This document shows positions 7,882 through 16,989 of a DNA stretch of 41,219 nt, one piece after another; within the stretch, counting starts at the first letter, position 1; each line of letters starts with the position of its first letter. The notes under the pieces were generated by a model. It was not told the origin of the DNA. It did not search any database and saw nothing but the letters and a program-made list of their open reading frames with translations. Location: assembly GCA_026982355.1 (NCBI GenBank), contig JALSHG010000109.1, positions 1-41,219 on the forward strand, read 5' to 3'. The DNA comes from Thermodesulfovibrio sp. (GTDB taxonomy: Bacteria > Nitrospirota > Thermodesulfovibrionia > UBA6902). A program made the position numbers and the translations under genes.

Positions 7882-8583
7882 TTAGTTTCGTCTCCTTCTT
7901 CTTAAAAAAGCTGCTGCGCCCAGGATGCCGCCGCCGAGGAGCAAAAGCGTGGAGGGCTCGGGGACCGGGGCGGGGGCCTTTTCAAGCGTTACGGTTGCCG
8001 TGATGGTTCCCTGCCAATTGGCGGGAGAACAACATGTTCCCTGCCATCCAACATCAAAACCTGTCAACTGAACAATAAACCAACCGTCGTCTCCAAACGG
8101 CACTTCCACAGGATCAAAGCTGAGGCTGACGTTTCCTTTTTTGGTACAGCTGTTATTGTTATTATTGTTATTGTGATTATTGTTGCTGTTGCCCTTCTTT
8201 CCACCCGTACTCCCGCCCCCACTACATCCGTCAGTACGCGTGATTGTGAGGGTTCCGTTGTTAGCGACAGGGTTGGGAATCCGGATATCATGAGGCAAAT
8301 CAAAATCGAGGTAAGCGGTAACATTATACTCGTTATTCTGCCGGCCGCCATTTCCGCTAATACCTGCAACAAGCGCATAATTGAAAGGTCCGTAGCTTCC
8401 ATTGTCATCCAGTGTAAACTCAAGGTTCTCAAGGTTATCGTCTGTTGTGTAATTTAAAGACACACCTTCGCCAACAATTGAATTGTTTTCTCCGATCTTA
8501 AAATCGACCGGTGTAGCGCCTGCAAAAGAAACAATACCTAATACCAGCGCAACTACACTTAATGCAATTACCAATCTTCTCAT
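7882..8583 (-). CDS. PEP-CTERM sorting-domain protein with poly-Asn tract
   Basis: 233 residues. A signal peptide (MRRLVIALSVVALVLGIVSF, cleavage near FAGA) leads into a beta-rich exported body. The C-terminus is a textbook PEP-CTERM signal: VPEPSTLLLLGG, hydrophobic span, FLRRRRRN. A hydrophilic insert around residues 125-150 is nearly all Asn, Gly, Ser and Lys (NSNNNHNNNNNNNS flanked by KKG) and sits between two cysteines, suggesting a flexible loop; it is encoded by an AAT/AAC triplet tract at about 8148-8190. The ATG at 8581-8583 follows GGGGGTG. A sigma-54 promoter at 8679-8694 and three GTAA-N6-CCGAC motifs lie upstream. No enzymatic domain is recognised. Confidence 0.88.
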   Translation of the reverse strand: MRRLVIALSVVALVLGIVSFAGATPVDFKIGENNSIVGEGVSLNYTTDDNLENLEFTLDDNGSYGPFNYALVAGISGNGGRQNNEYNVTAYLDFDLPHDIRIPNPVANNGTLTITRTDGCSGGGSTGGKKGNSNNNHNNNNNNNSCTKKGNVSLSFDPVEVPFGDDGWFIVQLTGFDVGWQGTCCSPANWQGTITATVTLEKAPAPVPEPSTLLLLGGGILGAAAFLRRRRRN

Positions 8584-8678
8584 TTTTGCACCCCCATAGT
8601 TTTTACATCCTCTGTTTCCCGTGTATAGGAAAACAGGAGAATTATTTTCCCTGCCAACAGGGTTGTAATTTCAAAAAC

Positions 8679-8694
8679 AGCAATTCCCCTGCCA
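8679..8694 (-). promoter_or_regulatory. Sigma-54 (RpoN) promoter for the PEP-CTERM gene at 7882-8583
   Basis: The minus strand reads TGGCAG-GGGAA-TTGCT, against the consensus TGGCAC-N5-TTGC(A/T). All core positions and the GG-N10-GC spacing match; only the C after TGGCA is G. The expected start of transcription is about 85 nt before the ATG. Confidence 0.78.
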
Positions 8695-8756
8695 CTTTGA
8701 TAACTTATTGTTTTCCAATAAGAAATTTAAGTTGCAATACATTGGAGATGTTATAA

Positions 8757-8776
8757 ATAATGTAAACCCCTCCGAC
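8757..8776. promoter_or_regulatory. Putative activator site, GTAA-N6-CCGAC
   Basis: ATAATGTAAACCCCTCCGAC. It shares AATGTAA-N5-TCCGAC exactly with the site at 8887-8909 and lies about 63 bp upstream of the sigma-54 site at 8679-8694. Confidence 0.5.
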
Positions 8777-8863
8777 AATAAACCACGGGCCGGAATGATC
8801 AAGTACAGGCATAACGGCTATTATCCTTCAAAATCACTCAGTTGAAACGATGCATCCTCTCAC

Positions 8864-8909
8864 GATGGAAAAGTAAGGAATCCCGACATGAAAATGTAAG
8901 TAAATCCGA
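8864..8909. promoter_or_regulatory. Tandem pair of 23-bp direct repeats (putative enhancer for RpoN activator)
   Basis: Two adjacent 23-bp copies, ATGGAAAAGTAAGG then AATCCCGAC, and ATGAAAATGTAAGT then AAATCCGAC, agree at 18 of 23 positions and both contain GTAA-N6-CCGAC. They start about 170 bp upstream of the sigma-54 site, the usual distance for an enhancer-binding protein. The binding protein is not encoded in the window. Confidence 0.58.
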
Positions 8910-9104
8910 CAAACCCTTATGAGAAATCATCATCGGGACTTCTTTTACCATTATGTTTATAATGAAGTGATTTCAATCACGGATTACACCACCCTTATTC
9001 ACTTATGATGTATGTAAATGTTGCATAATTTTTCATTCAGAAAGGTCGATACCACTCTGCGCGGGATCATGGCTGCACCCGGGATTATCACGGAAACAAC
9101 GTGT

Positions 9105-9135
9105 GGCCGGGATTTATCCCCGGCCGGGAATTTTT
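9105..9135 (+). other. G+C-rich leader hairpin (possible attenuator)
   Basis: GGCCGGG (9105-9111), a short loop and CCCGGCC (9119-9125), followed by GGGAATTTTT. It is terminator-like and lies 42-73 nt before the start of the gene at 9178. It could be a leader attenuator or a terminator from upstream; no alternative pairing partner is obvious. Confidence 0.4.
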
Positions 9136-9177
9136 CGGTATGGGGATATACCTTTCAGTGTAAAAGGGGAGGAAGAT

Positions 9178-10416
9178 ATGTTGAAAGATTCGGAATATTC
9201 GGAATATAAGGAGTTGTGTATAACATCTGCACTCATTATATTCATTCTTTTATCTGCCGCCACGGTTTATGCAGGCGAGGCGACTCTTACCTGGGATCCG
9301 CCCACAACAAATGCAGACGGAACACCGCTGACCGATCTTGCGGGGTATAAGGTCTACTACGGCACTGAATCGGGCAATTATTCACAGAGCATCGATGTGG
9401 GAAATGTAACAACTTATACGGTCTCCGGCCTGACAAACGGGCAAACCTACTATTTTGCCGTTACGGCTTATGATACATCAGGGAATGAAAGCGACTATTC
9501 CAATGAACGCGCAAAGACCATAGAGTCGTCATCCTCAACGCCCGTCCCTGATATCACGGTGACCGACTCCATAGGCTCCGCCACCGACCTGGAGATGCCG
9601 TTCGGCGATGTGACCGCCGGCAATTCATCCGCCAAGACCGTCACCGTGAAAAACGACGGCAATGCAGATCTCTCCATCGGCTCTGTCGCGGGAAGCAATC
9701 CGGTGGAAGAACCTTTCAGTATCTCGGATGACACCTGTTCCGGCCAGGTTCTGAAGCAGTCGGAAACCTGTAAATTCACTGTCAGCTTCTCACCGGTTAC
9801 AACCGGGATGTTCAACGACAGCTTCGACATTCCGTCAAACGACACGGACGAAAATCCCGTGACAATCGCTGTGAGCGGCGGGGGGCTTTCAGCGGCTTCC
9901 AATAATCCGCCCACCACCCCCGCGCTTATTTACCCGGCGAACGGCCAGAAAGGCGTGGATACAACGGTTGAATTCAGGTGGAAAAAAAGTATCGACCCTG
10001 ACGGAGACCCGGTGACCTACTACCTTTACTATGATAATGACAGGGACTTTACGGATACGACTCCCCTCGTGGTAACATCGCTTGAAAGCGGCGATATTTA
10101 TTATGCGGGCATTGCCGGCTACGGCGCGGGGCTGGTGTTGCTCGTGATGATTCCGTTTCTCGTACACGCCGGCAGAAGCAGGAAAAAGATATTGACGGTC
10201 GTCCTGATAATAATAATGGCGGGGATACTTTTAATATCGTGTGGAGATGTTAACGATGTTATAAGTGATTTTACCGACCCGTTTCTTGACAACAGCTCGG
10301 GCAGCCGCACTGTATCAGGTCTTGCATCCGGCGCCACATACTGCTGGAAGGTGGTTGCGGAGGATGGTGACGGAGGAGAATCGGAAAGCAGTGTGAACTG
10401 CTTTGAGACGAAGTAA
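9178..10416 (+). CDS. Exported Fn3 protein with choice-of-anchor domain and interrupted C-terminal Fn3
   Basis: 412 residues from ATG 9178, which is preceded by GGGGAGGA; an earlier in-frame ATG at 9103 has no such site. A signal peptide (ITSALIIFILLSAATVYA) leads to an intact fibronectin type III domain (about 34-115, with TYTVSGLTNGQTYYFAVTAY). A choice-of-anchor/ASPM-SPD2-Hydin-like domain (about 124-235) with two Cys follows. Then comes a second Fn3 (about 243-412) whose centre is interrupted. After SLESGD the sequence runs YYAGIAGYGAG, a hydrophobic stretch, HAGRSRKK, a second hydrophobic stretch and LLISCGD (Cys355). The Fn3 then resumes at RTVSGLASGATYCWKVVAED. The same interrupted unit closes the proteins at 29807 and 36780. 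Function is unknown; a cell-surface location is likely. Confidence 0.82.
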   Translation: MLKDSEYSEYKELCITSALIIFILLSAATVYAGEATLTWDPPTTNADGTPLTDLAGYKVYYGTESGNYSQSIDVGNVTTYTVSGLTNGQTYYFAVTAYDTSGNESDYSNERAKTIESSSSTPVPDITVTDSIGSATDLEMPFGDVTAGNSSAKTVTVKNDGNADLSIGSVAGSNPVEEPFSISDDTCSGQVLKQSETCKFTVSFSPVTTGMFNDSFDIPSNDTDENPVTIAVSGGGLSAASNNPPTTPALIYPANGQKGVDTTVEFRWKKSIDPDGDPVTYYLYYDNDRDFTDTTPLVVTSLESGDIYYAGIAGYGAGLVLLVMIPFLVHAGRSRKKILTVVLIIIMAGILLISCGDVNDVISDFTDPFLDNSSGSRTVSGLASGATYCWKVVAEDGDGGESESSVNCFETK

Positions 10417-10446
10417 GCTGTCGGAACAGTTCATTCATGCCTGCGC

Positions 10447-10483
10447 GTCCATCCCTCCTCTCCTTTGGGGAGTAGGGATGGAC
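10447..10483. terminator. Hairpin downstream of the Fn3 protein gene
   Basis: Arms GTCCATCCCT (10447-10456) and AGGGATGGAC (10474-10483) with further pairing of CCTC and GGAG inside. It begins 31 bp after the stop at 10416. No T-run follows, so it may terminate weakly or only protect the 3' end. Confidence 0.5.
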
Positions 10484-10599
10484 ACAATGAAAAAAATCGC
10501 CGCGCATTTGACAATCCCGCAAAATTATGTAAAATAATCTGTCGGGATCGCCTGAATATCAACAACTCAGCTCCCTGTAACCTTAATTACGTAAATTAC

Positions 10600-10697
10600 G
10601 TAACCTTAACATGTTGCATAAGCGGGCAGGAGAGCCTGCCGGAAAAACCTTCAGACTGTCCTGCCGCTGAATATTTTCATGCAAGCGTGAAGGTTGC
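10600..10697. repeat. TTAA palindromic repeat, short form (copy C)
   Basis: About 98 bp. The left end TAACCTTAACATGTTGCATA pairs with the right end TTTTCATGCAAGCGTGAAGG, and internal arms GGGCAGGAGAG and CTGTCCTGCC pair too. The terminal TTAA is lost on both sides. A fragment of another left end (GTAACCTTAATTACGTAAAT) lies just before it at 10577. The element lies inside the open frame that runs into the YeeE gene, so that upstream reading is not coding. Confidence 0.72.
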
Positions 10698-10719
10698 AAT
10701 ATTCACGCAAATAACCGAC

Positions 10720-11937
10720 ATGAGCAATTCCGGAGAGACAAGCGTTTTTATCACTCTTCTTAAAAACGGATATGCAAGGGTTTTTTACAGGAACTGGCCG
10801 GTCTGGCTGGGTGGACTGTTGATAGGTATCACCAGTGTTATCACTTTTGCCTGGGCACGGCCCTGGGGAGTTGTCGGAGGCGTGAGGGAATGGGTTGACT
10901 GGTTGTTCTATTACCTCGGAATTTACAGGTCCCATCCGTATTACAACCCCCTTTTAAGCACCAGTTCCATACTGACTTTCGGATTGATCTGGGGCGCCTT
11001 TGCCTCATCGCTCCTGTCAAAACAGTTCACCATTAAAACACCGCCGCCATTTGAACTGATTAAAGGGGCAATAGGCGGGACATTGATGGGAATCGGCGCG
11101 GCCATGGCGGGCGGATGTAACGTGGGTGGATTTTTCAGCGCAACCAGCGCCCTTTCCCTGAGCGGGCTGGGCATGATGGCGGGCCTGAGTATCGGAGCAT
11201 TTCTCGAGGTGCGCTATATCTACTGGGAGTTGGAACATCTGCACTTCAGGAGGGGTGAAGGGCGCCTGAAAAGGCCGAAAGACGGCGCAACCGGCTGGAA
11301 AAGGATTCAGCCCTGGCTGGGGGGACTGGCCATGCTGGCCGTATTTACAGGCGCGTACGTTTACCGTTCTTACGGCATTGATCCCTCTTCAGGCTATAAC
11401 TATACGAAGACGGGGGGACTACTTATTGCAGGAACAGCGTTCGGGATAATCCTCCACCGGACACGTTTTGCGTTCCTGCAGGCGTTCCGCGAACCTTTTA
11501 CGAGCGGCAATGCTGCACAGGCAAGAGGCATGACCATTGCCGTGGTCGTCAGCGTGCTCGGGTTTGCGGCGCTCAAGGCAAGCGGCCTGAGGCCCGAAGG
11601 GGTTTATGTCATGCCCACATTCTGGGTCGGGAGTTTTGTGGGCGGCATCATCTTCGGTTTCGGCATGCCGTTTGCCGGCGGATGCGCAAGCGGTACATGC
11701 TGGAGGACGGCGGAAGGCAATATAAAGAACCTGACAGCGTTTGTCTTTTTCGGCGTGTCGAATTCACTGAGCCAGGCGCTCATCGATTCATCCGGGAGGA
11801 TTTCCTCGCTCATGGGGAAAAAGGTTTTCCTGCCCTACTATATCTCTTACCACTGGAGCGTTGTGCTTATCATCGTGATAATGTTCTTATATTACCTTGT
11901 GACATCCTGGAATGAAAAGACGGGGGCATTTATCTGA
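10720..11937 (+). CDS. YeeE/YedE-family sulfur-compound transporter
   Basis: 405-residue polytopic inner-membrane protein of the YeeE/YedE (DUF395, TsuA-like) family, which imports thiosulfate or related sulfur species. Two internally repeated halves carry the conserved cysteine motifs [10 protein letters not shown] (about residues 126-135) and [10 protein letters not shown] (about 321-330) that line the substrate path. The HRTRFAF motif is also present. The open frame extends up to 10465, but that stretch crosses palindromic repeat C. The ATG at 10720 (MSNSGETS) is therefore preferred, although no good Shine-Dalgarno precedes it and a GTG at 10687 cannot be excluded. Its 3' end overlaps the convergent carB stop by 8 bp. 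No TusA or sulfurtransferase gene lies next to it. Confidence 0.86.
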   Translation: MSNSGETSVFITLLKNGYARVFYRNWPVWLGGLLIGITSVITFAWARPWGVVGGVREWVDWLFYYLGIYRSHPYYNPLLSTSSILTFGLIWGAFASSLLSKQFTIKTPPPFELIKGAIGGTLMGIGAAMAGGCNVGGFFSATSALSLSGLGMMAGLSIGAFLEVRYIYWELEHLHFRRGEGRLKRPKDGATGWKRIQPWLGGLAMLAVFTGAYVYRSYGIDPSSGYNYTKTGGLLIAGTAFGIILHRTRFAFLQAFREPFTSGNAAQARGMTIAVVVSVLGFAALKASGLRPEGVYVMPTFWVGSFVGGIIFGFGMPFAGGCASGTCWRTAEGNIKNLTAFVFFGVSNSLSQALIDSSGRISSLMGKKVFLPYYISYHWSVVLIIVIMFLYYLVTSWNEKTGAFI

Positions 11938-14900
11938 CATGATGATACTCCTGGAGCGATTTAATGTTCAAATCCTTTTTCTTCATCACCTCTATTGCAT
12001 TTATCGCCGCCCTCGCCCCTGCAATGGTGGTTGAATAAGTAATGTTGTACTGCAGGGCTGTCTCCCTTATCGAGAATGAATCCCTCTGAGCCTTTGCACC
12101 CGTGACAGTGTTTATCACAAAATCAATCTCCCTGTTTTTTATCAGGTCGACACAGTGGGGCCTCCCCTCACCGACCTTGTTGACCGTCTCAACATCGATC
12201 CCGACCTGCCTGAGATAAAAGGCCGTGCCCCGCGTGGCCGCCAGCGAGAAACCGAGAGACAGGAGCTTGCGCGCCATGGGGGGCAGCGCTGGCTTGTCCT
12301 TGTCCTTGACGCTGATGAAGACCTTTCCGCTCAGGGGCATTGTATTGTTGGCCGATGCCTGGGACTTTGCATACGCCCTTTCAAAGTCTTTATCGATTCC
12401 CATGACTTCGCCTGTGGATTTCATTTCCGGTCCGAGCAGGGTGTCCACCCCGGCAAAACGGTCAAAGGGGAATACGGCCTCCTTGACGCTGAAATGGGAT
12501 ACCTCTATCTCGGAGGTGAGTCCAAGCTCCGCAAGGGTTTTTCCCATCATGACCTTGGCCGCCATCTTGGCGAGAGGCACACCTATGGATTTACTGACAT
12601 ATGGAATTGTCCTGGACGCCCTCGGATTGACCTCGAGGATGTATATCTCGCCGTCTTTTACGGCGAACTGCATGTTCATGAGCCCGATGACGTCCAATTC
12701 CGCGGCAACGGCCTTTGTCTGGAGTTTGATCATGTCGATAATCTCCTGTGATAATGAGTACGGCGGCAGGGAGCATGCCGAGTCTCCGGAGTGTATGCCG
12801 GCTTCTTCTATATGCTCCATGATCCCGCCTATTATCACGCTTTCGCCGTCTGAGATTGCATCCACGTCAACTTCAATGGCGTCCTCAAGGTATTTGTCTA
12901 TCAACACCGGGTGTTCGGGCGATGCGGAGACCGCCCTCTGCATGTAGTCATTGAGGCTTTTCTCATCATACACTATCTCCATCGCCCGGCCGCCGAGCAC
13001 GTAAGAGGGCCTTACCATGACGGGGTAGCCGATCTTCCGGGCCTCTTCAACAGCTTCGGCAACGGACATGGCCGTGCCGCTTTCGGGCTGCCGGAGATTC
13101 AGCTTGTGCAGTATCTCCTTGAATCTCCTGCGGTCTTCAGCCCTGTCAATCGAGTCCGGGGATGTGCCGAGAATCCTCACACCTTCTCTTTCAAGCGGCA
13201 CGGCGAGCTTCAGCGGCGTCTGCCCCCCGAACTGTACGATAACGCCCTCGGGTTTTTCCGTGTTTATGATGTTCAGGGTGTCTTCAAGCGTAAGGGGTTC
13301 AAAGTACAGCCTGTCGGCGGTGTCGTAATCGGTGCTGACCGTCTCGGGATTGCAGTTCACCATTATCGTCTCGTATCCGAGCTCTTTCAGTGCAAACACG
13401 GCATGGACACAGCAGTAGTCGAATTCAATGCCCTGCCCTATCCTGTTCGGCCCGCTGCCGAGTATGACGACCTTCTTCCCGGCGGTGGGATTTGCTTCAC
13501 ATTCTACGGAACTGTTGGGGGTCTTCGGGCTCTCCAGCCTGTAGAACGGCTTTTCATAGGTTGAATACAGGTACGGCGTGTATGCCCTGAATTCAGCGGC
13601 GCATGTATCCACCATTTTATAGACGGCCCTCAGGCCGATCGTCTTCCTTGCGTCTCTGACGGCCTTTTCATCGGAACCCAGCAATCCGGCGATCATCCTG
13701 TCCGAGAAACCGTATTCCTTGGCCTTCCTCAACAGGTCAACCGGCAGCGGCTCCGTCCCTCCGGCCTTCATGTCGCCTGCGGCATCCCGGATCTGGGACT
13801 CCAGGTCGGTTATCTGCTTGATATTGCGCAGAAACCACGGGTCGATTCCCGTTACCGCGTGCAATTCCTCAGGGTCTGCCCCCAGTCTCAGGGCATGCGC
13901 AAGGTACCATATGCGGTCACAGGCAGGGGTCTTGATTTTCTCCATAATCTCATCAATACCTGCATCAACGGGCTCAAACCCATAGCTGTCGATCTCGAGG
14001 CTGCGCAGGGCCTTCTGCAGTGATTCCTTGAATGTCCTGCCGATTGACATGGCCTCACCCACGGATTTCATCTGGGTCATCAGCGTGGAGTCGGCCTCGG
14101 GAAACTTCTCAAAGGCAAACCTGGGGAACTTCACAACAACATAGTCAATCGCGGGCTCGAATGACGCCGGGGTCTCTTTAGTGATGTCATTGGGGATTTC
14201 ATCCAGCGTGAGTCCCACGGCCAGCTTTGCCGCTATCCTGGCGATCGGGAACCCCGTTGCCTTGGATGCAAGGGCGGAGCTTCTCGATACCCTCGGGTTC
14301 ATCTCGATTACAACAAGACGGCCGTTGTCATGGTTTACGGCGAACTGTATATTGGAGCCTCCGGTGTCCACACCTATCTCGCGGATAACGGCAATCGAGG
14401 CATCCCTCATTATCTGGTATTCCTTGTCGGTCAGGGTCTGGGCGGGCGCCACTGTAATTGAATCGCCTGTATGTACCCCCATCGGATCAAAATTCTCTAT
14501 CGAACAGATGATCACGACATTGTCCTTGTTGTCCCGCATCACCTCAAGCTCGTATTCTTTCCATCCGAGGACAGACTCCTCGATGAGCACCTGGTCCACC
14601 GGACTGAGCTTTATGGCCCTTGCAAGATGTTCCCGGTATTCAATCATATTGTAGGCAATGCCTCCGCCGGTTCCGCCCAGTGTGAATGAAGGTCTCAGGA
14701 TCAGCGGGAACCTGAGGTCACCCGCAGCCTTCATGCCCTGTTCGATGGAATTGACATGCATGCTTCTCGGGGTCTCGAGCCCTATTTTCCTCATGGCCTC
14801 CTTGAACAGCTCCCGGTCCTCGGCCTTTTTAATGGCGGGGAGCCTGGCGCCGATCAGTTCAACACCGTACCCGTCCAGGATTCCCTTTTCTGAAAGGCCC

Positions 14901-15199
14901 ACCGCAAGGTTCAACGCGGTCTGCCCGCCCATGGTCGGGAGCAGGGCATCAGGGCGCTCTTTCCTGATTATCATTTCAAGAATATCAACGGTAAGGGGCT
15001 CGATATACGTGGCATCCGCCATCTCCGGATCGGTCATGATCGTTGCGGGGTTTGAATTTACAAGGATTACCCTGTATCCTTCTTCACGGAGGGCCTTGCA
15101 GGCCTGGGCCCCGGAATAATCGAACTCGCATGCCTGCCCGATTACTATGGGACCGGAGCCGATCAGCAGTATGCTGTGTATGTCTGTTCTCTTGGGCAT
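11930..15199 (-). CDS. carB: Carbamoyl-phosphate synthase large subunit
   Basis: 1089 residues, full length. It makes carbamoyl phosphate from bicarbonate, ammonia (delivered by CarA) and two ATP, feeding the pyrimidine and arginine pathways. Both homologous ATP-grasp halves are present: the N-terminal half starts [20 protein letters not shown] and the second starts [19 protein letters not shown] near residue 575. ATP-binding loops [11 protein letters not shown] and [12 protein letters not shown] and metal-site motifs [20 protein letters not shown] and [11 protein letters not shown] are intact. The C-terminal MGS-like allosteric domain (about 945-1070) follows, where UMP or ornithine control usually acts. 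It is the last gene of the pyrimidine operon, 12 bp after the unknown gene at 15212. Confidence 0.96.
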   Translation of the reverse strand: MPKRTDIHSILLIGSGPIVIGQACEFDYSGAQACKALREEGYRVILVNSNPATIMTDPEMADATYIEPLTVDILEMIIRKERPDALLPTMGGQTALNLAVGLSEKGILDGYGVELIGARLPAIKKAEDRELFKEAMRKIGLETPRSMHVNSIEQGMKAAGDLRFPLILRPSFTLGGTGGGIAYNMIEYREHLARAIKLSPVDQVLIEESVLGWKEYELEVMRDNKDNVVIICSIENFDPMGVHTGDSITVAPAQTLTDKEYQIMRDASIAVIREIGVDTGGSNIQFAVNHDNGRLVVIEMNPRVSRSSALASKATGFPIARIAAKLAVGLTLDEIPNDITKETPASFEPAIDYVVVKFPRFAFEKFPEADSTLMTQMKSVGEAMSIGRTFKESLQKALRSLEIDSYGFEPVDAGIDEIMEKIKTPACDRIWYLAHALRLGADPEELHAVTGIDPWFLRNIKQITDLESQIRDAAGDMKAGGTEPLPVDLLRKAKEYGFSDRMIAGLLGSDEKAVRDARKTIGLRAVYKMVDTCAAEFRAYTPYLYSTYEKPFYRLESPKTPNSSVECEANPTAGKKVVILGSGPNRIGQGIEFDYCCVHAVFALKELGYETIMVNCNPETVSTDYDTADRLYFEPLTLEDTLNIINTEKPEGVIVQFGGQTPLKLAVPLEREGVRILGTSPDSIDRAEDRRRFKEILHKLNLRQPESGTAMSVAEAVEEARKIGYPVMVRPSYVLGGRAMEIVYDEKSLNDYMQRAVSASPEHPVLIDKYLEDAIEVDVDAISDGESVIIGGIMEHIEEAGIHSGDSACSLPPYSLSQEIIDMIKLQTKAVAAELDVIGLMNMQFAVKDGEIYILEVNPRASRTIPYVSKSIGVPLAKMAAKVMMGKTLAELGLTSEIEVSHFSVKEAVFPFDRFAGVDTLLGPEMKSTGEVMGIDKDFERAYAKSQASANNTMPLSGKVFISVKDKDKPALPPMARKLLSLGFSLAATRGTAFYLRQVGIDVETVNKVGEGRPHCVDLIKNREIDFVINTVTGAKAQRDSFSIRETALQYNITYSTTIAGARAAINAIEVMKKKDLNIKSLQEYHHVR

Positions 15200-15211
15200 A
15201 TGTTTTCTTCC

Positions 15212-15829
15212 TTAATCAGAGTTTTCCAGGAAGGCGCTCATCTCTTTCACCGGCATCTCCGGTTCTTCATCGGTCTTGCCGGCATATATGATCTTTTCGG
15301 TGCCGTCCGTCAGTTTCAGCGACAGGGTGATGAACTCCTCCACATCGTCCAGTCCCGGCAGGGCGCTTCCGTGTTGTGAAGATATTCTCTGGACAAACTT
15401 GATGCCGTCAATATTCTCCGGGACAAATTTCCTGATTCCCATCTCCACCGATTTTATACGGGAGAAAGGTATTTTCTCGGTTTTGCCCCCGAGGAATCCC
15501 GGGAACGCAATAGTCGCTGTCTTCTCATTCCTGTCAAGGACAAGCTTCAGGTACCTCTCCCTGAAAATAAACTTCCTTGCCCCGAGAAAAACAACGACAA
15601 AGAGCAGGACAACAAACACATAGCGCAGAATTGCCGGTTCAGCGCCGATAAAACCGGCGGCCATATATGCGGGGATGCAGACAGCGGATGCAAAGAGCAT
15701 GGACGCAAACTCCTTGGAGTAAACACCGGATGGAAGCACGCTGCTCTTCTCCGCCCTGAAAGAAGCGGTGGTGAATACAAGCCTGTTGCTGTCCGCCCTG
15801 AGCCGGTAATTGTCCCTGTTCAGCTCCAT
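15212..15829 (-). CDS. Unknown two-TM protein with PH-like C-terminal part, inside the pyrimidine operon
   Basis: 205 residues, family not recognised. Two hydrophobic helices (about 41-62 and 66-85) separated by a short turn are followed by a soluble beta-rich segment: [16 protein letters not shown], then [15 protein letters not shown]. Segments of this kind resemble bacterial PH-like (bPH2) domains that sit after a TM pair, but no diagnostic motif proves it. It overlaps the end of carA by 10 bp and ends 12 bp before carB, so it is translated with both CarAB subunits. No role in pyrimidine synthesis is known for such a protein; a housekeeping membrane role or a lineage-specific insertion is equally possible. 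Confidence 0.7.
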   Translation of the reverse strand: MELNRDNYRLRADSNRLVFTTASFRAEKSSVLPSGVYSKEFASMLFASAVCIPAYMAAGFIGAEPAILRYVFVVLLFVVVFLGARKFIFRERYLKLVLDRNEKTATIAFPGFLGGKTEKIPFSRIKSVEMGIRKFVPENIDGIKFVQRISSQHGSALPGLDDVEEFITLSLKLTDGTEKIIYAGKTDEEPEMPVKEMSAFLENSD

Positions 15830-16989
15830 GATTCCACCATGCCTTTAAACCGTTTGAAAATATAACCCGAGTCATTCGGTCCGGGGCCTGCCTCGGGATG
15901 ATACTGGAACGAGATTACCGGCATGTCCTTGTGCCTCATGCCTTCATCCGTGCCGTCGTAGAGGTTTCTGTGCGTCAGTTCCACGCAGCCCCCGAGACTT
16001 TCGGTATCCACACAATAATTGTGGTTCTGGGAGGTTATCTCGACCTTCCCGGTGGACAGATCCATTACCGGATGATTTCCGCCGTGATGCCCGAACTTGA
16101 GTTTGTATATCCTGCCTCCCAGCGCAAGGCCGAGAATCTGGTGCCCGAGACAGATGCCGAGTACGGGTTTCCGGCCCATGAGTTTCCTCGCATTCTCCAC
16201 AGCATACCCCGCGGTCCTTGGGTCCCCCGGTCCGTTGCTCAGGACTATACCGTCCGCCATTTCCATGACTTCCTCCGCAGGGGTTCCCGCAGGCACCACC
16301 GTGACCTCGAATCCAGCCTCCACCAGATGGCGGAGTATGTTCATTTTCACCCCGAAGTCATAGACCACGACCCTCTGAATTTTGAATTTTGAATTTTGAA
16401 TCTTGAATCTTGAATCTTGAATCTTGAATTTTTTTGAATCCTGAATCCCTTCCAACCGCCACAACCGTTCATTCCACTTGTACATCTCCTTTGCCGTAAC
16501 CTCTTTCACAAGGTCAAGGGAGGATATTCCGGGGTGGTTTCTTACCTTCTCCAGCAGGCTCTGCGGATTCAGGTCCACGGCGGAGACAATCCCCATCTGG
16601 ACGCCGTTGTCCCTCAGGTGCCTGGTAAGCGCCCTCGTGTCGATTCCGCTGATACAGGGTTTGCCGTGTGCTTCAAGGTAGTCCCCGAGGCTCCTCGTGG
16701 AGCGCCAGTTGCTGGGAACATCAAAGAATTCTTTTGCTATGAACCCCTCGACATTAGGAGCAACAGATTCAATGTCATCAGGATTTATGCCGTAATTGCC
16801 GATCTGCGAATATGTCATGGCGACTATCTGGCCCTTATACGAGGGATCCGTCAGTATCTCCTGGTAGCCTGTCATTGATGTATTGAATACAACCTCTCCG
16901 ACAGCCTCGCCCCTGGCGCCGAAACTCAGGCCTTCAAAAACCGTACCGTCAGCAAGGACCAGTAAAGCCTTATCCTTGTTTAATCCCAT
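15820..16989 (-). CDS. carA: Carbamoyl-phosphate synthase small subunit (glutaminase)
   Basis: 389 residues. It hydrolyses glutamine and passes ammonia to CarB. The N-terminal CPSase domain starts [18 protein letters not shown] and contains [19 protein letters not shown]. The class I glutaminase domain (about 206-385) has the nucleophile C280 in GICLGHQ and the catalytic H364 and E366 in YHPEAGPG. Between the domains (residues about 183-206) lies a low-complexity insert rich in FKIQ and S, encoded by a heptamer tandem repeat at 16375-16447. It keeps the frame and sits in the linker, so the enzyme should still work. Start ATG 16987-16989 overlaps the pyrC stop by 10 bp. Confidence 0.95.
   Translation of the reverse strand: MGLNKDKALLVLADGTVFEGLSFGARGEAVGEVVFNTSMTGYQEILTDPSYKGQIVAMTYSQIGNYGINPDDIESVAPNVEGFIAKEFFDVPSNWRSTRSLGDYLEAHGKPCISGIDTRALTRHLRDNGVQMGIVSAVDLNPQSLLEKVRNHPGISSLDLVKEVTAKEMYKWNERLWRLEGIQDSKKFKIQDSRFKIQNSKFKIQRVVVYDFGVKMNILRHLVEAGFEVTVVPAGTPAEEVMEMADGIVLSNGPGDPRTAGYAVENARKLMGRKPVLGICLGHQILGLALGGRIYKLKFGHHGGNHPVMDLSTGKVEITSQNHNYCVDTESLGGCVELTHRNLYDGTDEGMRHKDMPVISFQYHPEAGPGPNDSGYIFKRFKGMVESWS
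16375..16447. repeat. Heptamer tandem repeat inside carA
   Basis: About ten copies of a 7-bp unit (C/T)TGAAT(C/T) in a row, with one 3-bp T interruption at 16431-16433. Three heptamers make 21 bp, so on the minus strand the run reads as a seven-residue period (FKIQDSR / FKIQNSK). It lies in the linker between the two CarA domains. Changes in copy number by other than three units would break the frame. Confidence 0.9.

Larger units (their letters stand above)
8584..9177. other. Divergent regulatory region between a PEP-CTERM gene and an Fn3 protein gene
   Basis: 594 bp with no supported gene. The left part carries the sigma-54 promoter and activator-like motifs of the minus-strand PEP-CTERM gene. 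The right part is the leader of the plus-strand gene at 9178, with a TATAAT-like hexamer near 8957 but no good -35, and a G+C-rich hairpin at 9105-9125. The motifs at 8864-8909 lie between the divergent genes and could act on both, although I found no sigma-54 site facing right. Confidence 0.6.

Noticed and set aside
10465-10719. 85-codon N-terminal extension of the YeeE protein
   Set aside because: It runs through palindromic repeat C and a non-family peptide; the family begins near MSNSGETS at 10720.
16375-16447. CRISPR-like array in carA
   Set aside because: The unit is 7 bp with no spacers; it is a simple tandem repeat. No CRISPR array or cas gene is in the window.
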